Source of the DNA: Chloroflexota bacterium
GTDB taxonomy: Bacteria > Chloroflexota > Dehalococcoidia > JACPQD01
Direction: 5' to 3'
Assembly (NCBI GenBank): GCA_016190665.1
Contig: JACPQD010000051.1
Location: 1-64,000, forward strand
DNA length: 64,000 nucleotides
Under the pieces are notes generated by a model. It worked only from the letters and a program-made list of their open reading frames with translations. It was not told the origin of the DNA and did not search any database. Positions 57,322 through 64,000 of this stretch are shown here, piece after piece. Both the position numbers and the translations under genes were made by a program. Position 1 is the stretch's first letter; every line of letters starts with the position of its first letter.

Positions 57322-58277
57322 CGACGCACCAGCGAGTCCGTTCCGCCCAGCTCGTACTTGTAACGCTCGCTGCCGCGCAGAAAATCGAAACGGCGTTTGC
57401 CGCTCTCTATGGCCTCTCTGAGACAAAAGACCTTCAACAAAAGCCCAACGCTGAGGCCAGAATACGCGGGGTCGTAGCCGCTATTATAGAGCAAGAACTC
57501 GTCGGCGTAGTCGAAACAGATGGCCGAGGAAACCCGTTTCCCATCGATCTCCATGAAATAGAGTCTGAAGCAGCCTGCCTCAGCCAGGGTGGCCGTCTCT
57601 TTGCGGAAGAAAGCCTCCATCTCCGAATTCATGAAATGGGCCTTATCCTCCCGGCTCACCCGATGGAGATGGAGAAAATCGCTCATGTCGGCGGAAAGGT
57701 CATCGTGGGACAGGGCGTAGGAGCGCACGTTGTCGCTGGCATTTAGCCGTCTGAGCTTGCGCCGCAGCTCGTGGCGGGCCTTCTTGCTCAAACTGGACAG
57801 GTAATCATCCCAGGTTCCCGCGAGGGCCAACCCGGGACACACGCCTTCCACTTCCAGGGTTACCGAGTAACCCCGCGCCTGGGCCATAGCTGGCAACAGG
57901 CTGATGGTCCTGGAGTAGTCGGGAATGGCGTGGAGGTCCAGCCGCGTCCAGTCTTGAAGAACGAGGTAGTCCAGGAGCGCCGGGAAAAAGACCTCCTCAC
58001 CACCGCGCAGGACAACGAAGTCGAGGTAATCGCAAACTTCATGGTCGCCAATGAAGGATATTGTGCCGCCCACCCTCATCAAAGGAGCGATACCGATGAG
58101 CCTGCCATCGTGCACGACGCTGAGAAGAAGAAGGTCTTTCCCCTGGCCGAACTGTTGCCACCACACTCCTTGCCACCTGGGAGTGGAGAAGATGGTGTTG
58201 GTGCCGCAATCGGGAAGGAGGCGCTGCCAGTCCTCCGCCAGGGTGCGGAAATCCAGCGGGATGACGGACACCTTCAT
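57288..58277 (-). CDS. FemAB/CelD-like GNAT acyltransferase
   Basis: 329 aa. The centre and C-terminus (LSSLSKKARHELRRKLRRLN, VSREDKAHFMNSEMEAFFRK, GKRVSSAICFDYADEFLLYN and FLRGSERYKYELG) are characteristic of the BcsL/CelD-type acetyltransferase family, which acylates sugars or peptides in surface polymers. ATG at 58277 is chosen as its N-terminus aligns with the family start (DFRTLAEDWQRLL). Between GT4 and folE in a tightly packed operon. Confidence 0.82.
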   Translation of the reverse strand: MKVSVIPLDFRTLAEDWQRLLPDCGTNTIFSTPRWQGVWWQQFGQGKDLLLLSVVHDGRLIGIAPLMRVGGTISFIGDHEVCDYLDFVVLRGGEEVFFPALLDYLVLQDWTRLDLHAIPDYSRTISLLPAMAQARGYSVTLEVEGVCPGLALAGTWDDYLSSLSKKARHELRRKLRRLNASDNVRSYALSHDDLSADMSDFLHLHRVSREDKAHFMNSEMEAFFRKETATLAEAGCFRLYFMEIDGKRVSSAICFDYADEFLLYNSGYDPAYSGLSVGLLLKVFCLREAIESGKRRFDFLRGSERYKYELGGTDSLVRRCLITREASRS

Positions 58278-58287
58278 CCCGATCCGG

Positions 58288-58845
58288 CTATCCTTGCAGC
58301 AAAGAGAGGAATTCCGCCCTCGTGGCAATCCTGCTGCGGAAAAGGCCCCTTGTGGCTGAGGTGACAAAGTTACTCCCCGGCTTCTTGATGCCGCGCATAG
58401 TCATGCACAGGTGCTCCGCGCGAATAACCACTGCCACGCCGTCCGGCCTGAGCGCATCGAGGATGGTATCAGCGATTTGCGTCGTGAGGCGCTCCTGGAG
58501 CTGGGGACGTTTCGCGATGATTTCCACAACGCGAGCCAGCTTGCTGGCGCCTACCACCCGGCCGTTCGGGATGTAGCCGACGTGGGCCGTCCCGAAGAAA
58601 GGGAGGAAATGGTGCTCACACATGGAATAAAAGGGGATATCCTTAAGGATGACCATCTCCCGATGGCCTTCCTCGAAGCACACACCCAACTCCTCTTTGG
58701 GGTCAACTCCGAGACCGGAGAAAACTTCAGCGTACATCTCGGCCATGCGCCTCGGCGTGCCCTGAAGCCCCTCCCGGCACGGATCCTCCCCGATAGCCTC
58801 GATTATCGTTGCCACCGCCTTCTCAATGGCGCAAAGGTCAACCAT
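58288..58845 (-). CDS. folE: GTP cyclohydrolase I
   Basis: 185 aa; makes 7,8-dihydroneopterin triphosphate from GTP for folate. [20 protein letters not shown] has zinc/active-site residues and [14 protein letters not shown] completes the site. I take the ATG at 58845 because AAAGGAGG sits 5 nt before it, whereas the upstream in-frame ATG (58896) has only a poor site. The downstream FemAB-like start overlaps its end region by spacing (10 nt). Confidence 0.96.
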   Translation of the reverse strand: MVDLCAIEKAVATIIEAIGEDPCREGLQGTPRRMAEMYAEVFSGLGVDPKEELGVCFEEGHREMVILKDIPFYSMCEHHFLPFFGTAHVGYIPNGRVVGASKLARVVEIIAKRPQLQERLTTQIADTILDALRPDGVAVVIRAEHLCMTMRGIKKPGSNFVTSATRGLFRSRIATRAEFLSLLQG

Positions 58846-58934
58846 CCTGGCCTCCTTTGCATCCCTGGTAAGTAACGAGTTTTCCAACGCACTCATATTC
58901 TAACTCAATATCGCTTGTGCCGCCCCGAAGCTGG

Positions 58935-59996
58935 TCATCGGAAGCCCAGCGCTCTCTCTACAGCGCCGAGATCCGCAGGGAGTTCCAAATAGGGTTGGGA
59001 ATGCTTGATGGCAGTATCGGGATCTTTGAGTCCGGCTCCCGTGACTATGCAAACGACTTTATCCCCGGACAGGTCGGCGCCCCCTCGCACCAGCTTGATC
59101 AAGCCCGCCAGAGAGGCGCTGGACGCGGGCTCGCCGAAGATGCCTTCTTCCTTGGCCATGAGAAAGTAGGCGCTCATGATCTCATCGTCGGTAACGTAGT
59201 CTATGGCGCCGCCCGATTCATCCCTGGCGGCTACCGCGCCTTTCCAGCTAGCCGGGTTGCCGATGCGAATGGCGGTGGCGATGGTCTGGGGCTCGGCAAT
59301 GGCGTATCCTCGAACGATAGCGGCCGCTCCCTCCGCCTCAAAACCCATCATCTTGGGCCTCTTGGATGCCTTCCCCGCCCTATGATATTCAACGAAGCCC
59401 TTCCAATAAGCGGTAATGTTGCCGGCGTTGCCGACAGGTATGCAAAGGTAGCCGGGGGCATCGCCCAGATCGTCCACGATCTCAAACGCCGCCGTCTTCT
59501 GCCCCTCAATGCGAAACGGGTTGACAGAGTTCACTAAGGTCACCGGGTGCTTTTCGGCCAGGGAGCGCACGATCTGAAGGGCCCGGTCGAAATTTCCCTC
59601 AACAGCGATAATGCTGGCGCCATAGGCCAGGGCCTGAGCGAACTTACCGAGCGCTATGTTCCCTTTGGGAACGATAACAATAGCGCGTACGCCACAGCGG
59701 GCGCCATAGGCCGCGGCGGAGGCGCTGGTGTTGCCCGTGGATGCGCATATTATGTCTGAGCTGCCTGCCTCCACAGCTTTGGCTACGGCAACGACCATGC
59801 CCCTGTCCTTGAAGGAGCCCGTGGGGTTGCAGCTTTCCAGCTTGAAATAGAGCTCGCCGCAGTTCAGGTCCTTTTCCAGTTTCCTGGACCTGACCAGGGG
59901 GGTTTCACCCTCCCCAAGGGTAACCAAAGGAGTTGACGGGTTAACGGGAAGAAAATCACGATATCTCCGGAGAGTGCCAAGCTTCATATCACTCAT
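58935..59996 (-). CDS. thrC: Threonine synthase
   Basis: 353 aa PLP enzyme converting O-phosphohomoserine to threonine. PLP lysine in TGSFKDRGM (about 57-65), [18 protein letters not shown], and [15 protein letters not shown]. It belongs to the shorter bacterial/archaeal type. Its start overlaps the coiled-coil gene stop by 8 nt; hom lies one gene upstream, so threonine branch genes are grouped. No thrB gene here. Confidence 0.96.
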   Translation of the reverse strand: MSDMKLGTLRRYRDFLPVNPSTPLVTLGEGETPLVRSRKLEKDLNCGELYFKLESCNPTGSFKDRGMVVAVAKAVEAGSSDIICASTGNTSASAAAYGARCGVRAIVIVPKGNIALGKFAQALAYGASIIAVEGNFDRALQIVRSLAEKHPVTLVNSVNPFRIEGQKTAAFEIVDDLGDAPGYLCIPVGNAGNITAYWKGFVEYHRAGKASKRPKMMGFEAEGAAAIVRGYAIAEPQTIATAIRIGNPASWKGAVAARDESGGAIDYVTDDEIMSAYFLMAKEEGIFGEPASSASLAGLIKLVRGGADLSGDKVVCIVTGAGLKDPDTAIKHSQPYLELPADLGAVERALGFR

Positions 59997-61008
59997 TCAG
60001 CGGCTTGGATAACCACTGCTTCAACTCTCTTATCTGCTGCTCGATCTCCGCAACCTGACGCTTCTTCTGTCCCTCCTCCAGTTGGCACAAGAGAGAGAGG
60101 CGTTCAGACAACTGCTGGCGCACATCCCAGAACTGTTCTCTCAACTCGTTGAGGTGGCCCGCCGTGCTCTGGCTCCTATTCTCCAGGTGGAGCAGAAGAT
60201 TACTGTGCTCGGCCAGTTGCTCCCGGTAGTGTAGAACAGCTTGCTCCAACTCGACTTCCTTTCGCTCCAGCCGTTCACGCTCAGACCTGCCCAGCTCCAC
60301 CCGCTCTTCAAGGCTTCGCCGCGCCGCCTCCTCTGCCAGAACGGCCGCCATCTGCTCCTCCAACCGTTTGGGCTGCTCGGCCAGAAGCCTCACCCTTTCC
60401 AGGATTATGCCCGCCTGTTCGTGGAAGGACTCAAGTTCCTTGTCTATGCGAGTTATGTCATTCTGCCAGCGCTTGTGTTGTTCCAGGCTTTGGGCCGCTC
60501 TGCCTTCCAGGCTTTCAGCCCGCTGCACGACGGCAGCTAATCCCTGGTTCAGCACGCGGATTGGCTCCTGGTGCTTTCGAATAGCTTCTTCGAGAGATTG
60601 CAGCCTTGCTCCGGCTTTGTCCAATGTGTCCATTGTAGCGTCGAGGTGCTTCTGCAGCTCACCGCGCTCCACCCGCTCGCGGTCGATCTCCGCCTGCCAC
60701 AGACGCTGGTTCTCAGCGAATTTCTCCACGGTTTCACCCCAGGCGGTCTGTATATGGCCGACAGTCTCCTGGACCTGTCGCGTCGCATCCTCGAGGCGTG
60801 AGAGGCGGGCAATCTGGCCCTGGAGGCCGGATAGAGCCTCCTCCACCAATCGAAGCCTCTCCGCTTGGTCCCAGTTCTGCGCCTGCAACTGGTCAACGAG
60901 CTGTTGAAGTTTGGCGGCATGAGCCTTGACCTGTCGCTGCTCGTCTTCGAGCCAGCGCACAGCGCCGGAGATAGTCCTCGTCTCGCTGGCTTCAGAGGGC
61001 TGCGTCAC
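59989..61008 (-). CDS. Long coiled-coil hypothetical protein
   Basis: 339 aa, almost wholly heptad-repeat coiled coil (about 15-330), rich in Gln, Glu, Arg and Leu (for example [40 protein letters not shown]). No signal peptide or membrane segment. It is translationally coupled on both sides (4 nt with hom, 8 nt with thrC), although its link to amino-acid synthesis is obscure. May be a structural or chromosome-associated protein. Confidence 0.75.
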   Translation of the reverse strand: MTQPSEASETRTISGAVRWLEDEQRQVKAHAAKLQQLVDQLQAQNWDQAERLRLVEEALSGLQGQIARLSRLEDATRQVQETVGHIQTAWGETVEKFAENQRLWQAEIDRERVERGELQKHLDATMDTLDKAGARLQSLEEAIRKHQEPIRVLNQGLAAVVQRAESLEGRAAQSLEQHKRWQNDITRIDKELESFHEQAGIILERVRLLAEQPKRLEEQMAAVLAEEAARRSLEERVELGRSERERLERKEVELEQAVLHYREQLAEHSNLLLHLENRSQSTAGHLNELREQFWDVRQQLSERLSLLCQLEEGQKKRQVAEIEQQIRELKQWLSKPLNE

Positions 61009-62309
61009 AGCTGAGCCTCCATCCTCACGAAGTTGCCAATCTCCCTCACCACGGGAAGGGCCTGCAACTCCCGGAGCGCTTGTTGCACCGCCGCCTCCCG
61101 GGCCGGATGAGTAGTTATGACAATCTCCGCGGTGCGTGTCCGCTCGTCCGACTCCTTCTGGAGGACCGAGGAGATGCTTATGAGGTGATCACCGAAGGTC
61201 TTCGCAATCTCAGCGAGCACGCCGTAGCGATCAGCGACGCTCATGCGAAAATAATAGCGAGTCTCCAGGTCCGACATGGACTTGATGGACTTCCTGGCAT
61301 CGATCACTATCCGAGGCTCGTAGTTGACACCGTGATTTATGCGCTGAGCAATATTGATAACGTCTGCCAGCACGGCTGAGGACGTGGGTAGAGAGCCGGC
61401 GCCCCTGCCATAGAAAAGGACCTTGCCGACGAGATCGCCCTCCACTTGCACCGCGTTAAAAACCCCGTCCACCTTGGCCAGAATGGCGTCCTGAGGAACG
61501 AAGACGGGATGTACTCGCGCCTGGACAACGCCATTCTCCCGACGCGCGATAGCCAGGAGCTTTATAGTGAAACCCAGCTCCTTCGCATAGCGGAAGTCTC
61601 GGGCGGCAAGCCTGGTAATCCCCTCCCGATAGATGTCGTCCGGGTAGATTGGAGTGTGGAAGGCCAGGGTGGCCATTATGGCGAGCTTGTAGACGGCGTC
61701 TTTACCCTCGACATCGTTGGTAGGGTCAGCCTCAGCGTAGCCAAATTGCTGCGCCTGTTGGAGCGCAGCCGAGAAATCCAGGCCGTCGTTACCCATGCGG
61801 GTCAGAATGTAGTTGGTGGTGCCGTTGATTATCGCGTGTAGGGCAGAAAGGTCGTTGGCCGCCAGATCCCGCCTGAAGGGCGCTATAAGAGGTATCCCGC
61901 CACCCACGGAGGCCTCGAAGCGGAGGTCCCTTTCCTTCTCTTGAGCGAGGGCGATAAGCTCTGCGCTGTGCTTGGCAATCACCTCTTTGTTCGCGGTAAC
62001 CACATGCTTGCCGAGGGAGAGCGCCCGCCTGATATACTGGTACGCTGGATCCTCCCCACCCATGAGCTCGATAACGATGTCTATGTCAGGGGCGGAAAGG
62101 ATGTCTTCGGCGTTGGTGGTGAGCCGGGTTTCGTAGCCGGGGACGGGACGCGTCCTGCCGTCATCCCGCATCAAGACTTTCTTGATGTTGACTGGGCAGC
62201 CCACCTGATTAGTGATAGTCCGCGCCTTATCCAGGAGGCCCTGAGCCACACCACTCCCCACCACCCCAAGGCCCATCAGTCCTATCACCACCTCATTTCT
62301 GCTACTCAA
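61005..62309 (-). CDS. hom: Homoserine dehydrogenase
   Basis: 434 aa with a C-terminal ACT domain. NAD(P) loop VVIGLMGLGVVGSGVAQGLL, catalytic region GGGIPLIAPFRRDLAANDLS, TNYILTRMG, EADPTNDVEGKDAVYKLAIM and an ACT segment YYFRMSVADRYGVLAEIAKT (allosteric threonine control is usual). TTG at 62309 is the likely start: GAGG lies 6 nt upstream and it overlaps the upstream stop. Supplies homoserine for threonine and, via homocysteine, methionine. Confidence 0.95.
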   Translation of the reverse strand: MSSRNEVVIGLMGLGVVGSGVAQGLLDKARTITNQVGCPVNIKKVLMRDDGRTRPVPGYETRLTTNAEDILSAPDIDIVIELMGGEDPAYQYIRRALSLGKHVVTANKEVIAKHSAELIALAQEKERDLRFEASVGGGIPLIAPFRRDLAANDLSALHAIINGTTNYILTRMGNDGLDFSAALQQAQQFGYAEADPTNDVEGKDAVYKLAIMATLAFHTPIYPDDIYREGITRLAARDFRYAKELGFTIKLLAIARRENGVVQARVHPVFVPQDAILAKVDGVFNAVQVEGDLVGKVLFYGRGAGSLPTSSAVLADVINIAQRINHGVNYEPRIVIDARKSIKSMSDLETRYYFRMSVADRYGVLAEIAKTFGDHLISISSVLQKESDERTRTAEIVITTHPAREAAVQQALRELQALPVVREIGNFVRMEAQL

Positions 62310-63366
62310 TAGGTGGCCTCTGCTCCGATTCCGGCGTTGGCTTCTCGAACTTGCGGATTTCATCCATGGCCCAGGCATACCTCGTCGAATCGAAGTAGCG
62401 CTCGACTTTGTTAGCCGCCCTTTCCTCGGTCAGCCATTTCTTGAGGACCGCATCCTTCAATTTCTCTCTGGGCTCATCATCGATCTTTCTGGCTGTCACC
62501 TTCTCTTCAACCTTGATAACGTAGAGGCCGGCGGCATCGGTGAAAGGCTGGCCGAAGGATCCCGGCTCCAGGCCGAAGGCTATCTGGTCGAACTCCTGGG
62601 TCATAACGCCCCTCGGCAGCCAGCCCATGTCGCCCTGTTTCTCCAGCAGCTTCTCGTTCTTCGTGTACTCCTTGACCACGGCGGCAAAAGTGGCGCCGCC
62701 CTTCAGCTTGGCCAGGGCCTCATTAGCTTTGTCTATCGTCTCGGCCAGCACGCCCATCACCTTCACCTGCTCAGCCACCGTGGGCACCTGCTCGCCCAGC
62801 TTCTCACGAATTGCGCTGCGCATCATCTCGGCTTTCACAATGTCGCGATATTCGTCGTCCGAGAGCTTAAACTCATTCAGCCTCTGCCGGTATAGCTGAT
62901 TGTACTCTGCATCGAGGCGTCCCGGATCGGTCTCCTGTTTCGGGTCCGAAGCCGGCAGTACGCGGCGTCTCAGCTCCTGGCCAAGCTCTTCCTGAGTAAC
63001 AGCAATGCCCATCTTGGGCCCGCCGTCCTGAATGAGCTGGTTCTCCTCTATGATGTCCAGAAGCTCAAAAGGTATAGTGCTCAGGTTCGCCTGCCCTCCG
63101 GCCGCCTTGGCGCCGGTGTAGAGCAGGCGCAGCCGCTTGGCATAGTATCCCATGTCAAAGGACTTGTTGTTTACCCTGACCACGGGCTGCATGGTGGGCG
63201 CAACAAAGGTCTGAAAATACCCGAGGGCGGGTATCCCCAGGACCACAAATATGGCTATGGCGATGATCACCGCGGTGGTGCGCTGCACCTTCTTCTCGCG
63301 TTGCCATTTTGCTAGCTGCCGTCGAGTCGGCGCGGGTTTGACGACGCTTTGTTTCTTGGGTGCCAT
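62302..63366 (-). CDS. SurA/PrsA-like peptidylprolyl isomerase, membrane-anchored
   Basis: 354 aa. A cytoplasmic basic start, one membrane helix (TTAVIIAIAIFVVLGIPALG, about 30-50), a SurA-N type chaperone region (70-220), then a parvulin domain (AETIDKANEALAKLKGGATF, GDMGWLPRGVMTQEFDQIAF, GLEPGSFGQPFTDAAGLYVI). It would fold exported proteins outside the membrane. Overlaps hom by 8 nt at the 3' end. Confidence 0.88.
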   Translation of the reverse strand: MAPKKQSVVKPAPTRRQLAKWQREKKVQRTTAVIIAIAIFVVLGIPALGYFQTFVAPTMQPVVRVNNKSFDMGYYAKRLRLLYTGAKAAGGQANLSTIPFELLDIIEENQLIQDGGPKMGIAVTQEELGQELRRRVLPASDPKQETDPGRLDAEYNQLYRQRLNEFKLSDDEYRDIVKAEMMRSAIREKLGEQVPTVAEQVKVMGVLAETIDKANEALAKLKGGATFAAVVKEYTKNEKLLEKQGDMGWLPRGVMTQEFDQIAFGLEPGSFGQPFTDAAGLYVIKVEEKVTARKIDDEPREKLKDAVLKKWLTEERAANKVERYFDSTRYAWAMDEIRKFEKPTPESEQRPPIE

Positions 63367-63440
63367 GAGGTTACCTCTTCAGTAGTGGGTGTGCCACGAT
63401 TCAGTGATAAAGTAGGTATGAGTGCTGCCGGGCGGTCCTC

Positions 63441-63923
63441 CTACTGGTCGCCAGCAGTCTCGCTGACAGGACGCTCCGTCTCTAACTCTTTCAAGGCAGT
63501 CGGCTCGACGGCCGCCTCAGGAGCAGCCTCCGGAGCTGCCTCAGCCCTTGCCGGAGCAGCGGCTGCTGGCGCAGCAGGCCCACCCCTGCCTTCGGCGAAA
63601 CGCGGAGGGCGCTCTGGACGGGCGCCCACGCCCCCAGTCTCCCGGATATGCGCGGAGGTGAAGGGAAGGAGTGCAATGTGCCTCGCCCGCTTGAGGGCGA
63701 GAGCCAGAACGCGCTGATGCTTAGCGCATGTGCCCGTCTTGCGCCGGGGCTCTATCTTACCCCGCTCGGAGATGTAGCGACGGAGTTTGAGCTGGTCCTT
63801 ATAGTCGATGCTTTCCGTCTTCTCGACGCAGAAGGCGCATACCTTTCGCCTGGGGAAGTACCTGCCCTTCCCGTAGGCGCCAGCCGGACGCTTTCTGTCT
63901 CTTGGTCTCTGGGATACAGGCAT
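63441..63923 (-). CDS. rpsR: 30S ribosomal protein S18 with long C-terminal extension
   Basis: 160 aa; the S18 core (about 20-95: [60 protein letters not shown]) is normal, with the zinc-ribbon-type CAFC and C of the classical form. An Ala/Pro/Glu-rich tail of ~60 residues ([20 protein letters not shown]) is unusual. ATG start; a likely rpsF-ssb-rpsR operon upstream is cut by the window end. Confidence 0.93.
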   Translation of the reverse strand: MPVSQRPRDRKRPAGAYGKGRYFPRRKVCAFCVEKTESIDYKDQLKLRRYISERGKIEPRRKTGTCAKHQRVLALALKRARHIALLPFTSAHIRETGGVGARPERPPRFAEGRGGPAAPAAAAPARAEAAPEAAPEAAVEPTALKELETERPVSETAGDQ

Positions 63924-63960
63924 TTCTTTCTAATTCTCCCGATCTATCTGATTTGGCAAC

Positions 63961-63999
63961 TCACGAAACGGGTTCGGGCACGCCACGGGGTGAGCGCTT
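63961..63999 (-). CDS. 3' end of an upstream gene (partial)
   Basis: The last 12 codons (KRSPRGVPEPVS) and a TGA, 38 nt upstream of rpsR. In this gene order ssb is usual, but the tail lacks the acidic DDIPF ending, so identity is open. Confidence 0.2.
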   Translation of the reverse strand, partial: KRSPRGVPEPVS

Positions 64000-64000
64000 C

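Overview
The window looks like a chromosomal segment of an anaerobic, uncultured Chloroflexota bacterium, most likely Dehalococcoidia. This is inferred from a short 'core' MetE-type methionine synthase, UGSC-type selenoproteins, ancient-type housekeeping genes and moderately high GC; no rRNA or complete marker set is present, so the placement is moderate. Most genes lie on the minus strand and initiate from AGGAGG-like sites, with several TTG and GTG starts.

Region 1 (0.1-6.6 kb, minus) is a methionine/SAM salvage operon: SAM-I riboswitch with a readable terminator/antiterminator switch, then mtnA, mtnP, core metE-like, a PfkB (adenosine kinase-like) gene, a GNAT gene and ahcY. These genes detoxify and recycle the two by-products of SAM use, methylthioadenosine and S-adenosylhomocysteine, and remethylate homocysteine.

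Region 2 (6.6-13.5 kb, minus) holds a putative reductive catabolic cluster: FAD-dependent dehydrogenase, lipoprotein substrate-binding protein, a UGSC selenoprotein read through an in-frame UGA, a large conserved protein of unknown function (called here the TDGLP family, after its TDGLPIVxPT motif) and a truncated Old Yellow Enzyme. A second version of the UGSC + TDGLP module lies at 26.9-30.4 kb, with two TDGLP paralogues and a double TM2-domain membrane protein between them. A third selenoprotein, a UPYC glutaredoxin fused to a PDZ domain, is at 34.4-34.9 kb. In all three genes the UGA is followed 13-15 nt later by a hairpin with a 5-nt GU-containing loop, as expected for bacterial SECIS elements. 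This pair of selenoprotein modules is the most interesting content.

Region 3 (13.5-26.9 kb and 30.6-31.6 kb) is an accessory/defence island: SIR2-HerA with a coupled KTSC gene, a TIR-TPR protein, two HNH nucleases, five or six toxin-antitoxin loci (several broken), an interrupted DUF559 endonuclease, an attC-like site, a three-copy ~55-bp repeat, and decayed duplicates of region 2 genes (starts of the FAD gene and antitoxin, ends of TDGLP and TM2 genes).

Region 4 (32-46.5 kb) is mostly core: CapA, ndk, rsfS, ferritin-like protein, FMN reductase, bactofilin, cytidylate kinase-like protein, a Fur regulator next to a nickel/cobalt permease-like gene, nadC-nadB-nadA, miaB and tRNA-Ser(GCU).

Region 5 (46.5-64 kb) has two CaiB/BaiF CoA-transferases, a PHP phosphoesterase, a zincin-like protease, a B12-radical SAM enzyme with RmlA-type nucleotidyltransferase and CpsB-type phosphatase, then an operon of PIG-L deacetylase, MshA/BshA-like glycosyltransferase, FemAB/GNAT-like protein and folE, and finally thrC, a coiled-coil protein, hom, a SurA-like isomerase and rpsR.

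Intergenic DNA carries several dispersed repeat families: short GCTGAAAGC-type tandem repeats, GGTCT/AGACC hairpins at gene ends, and tandem 130-bp units.
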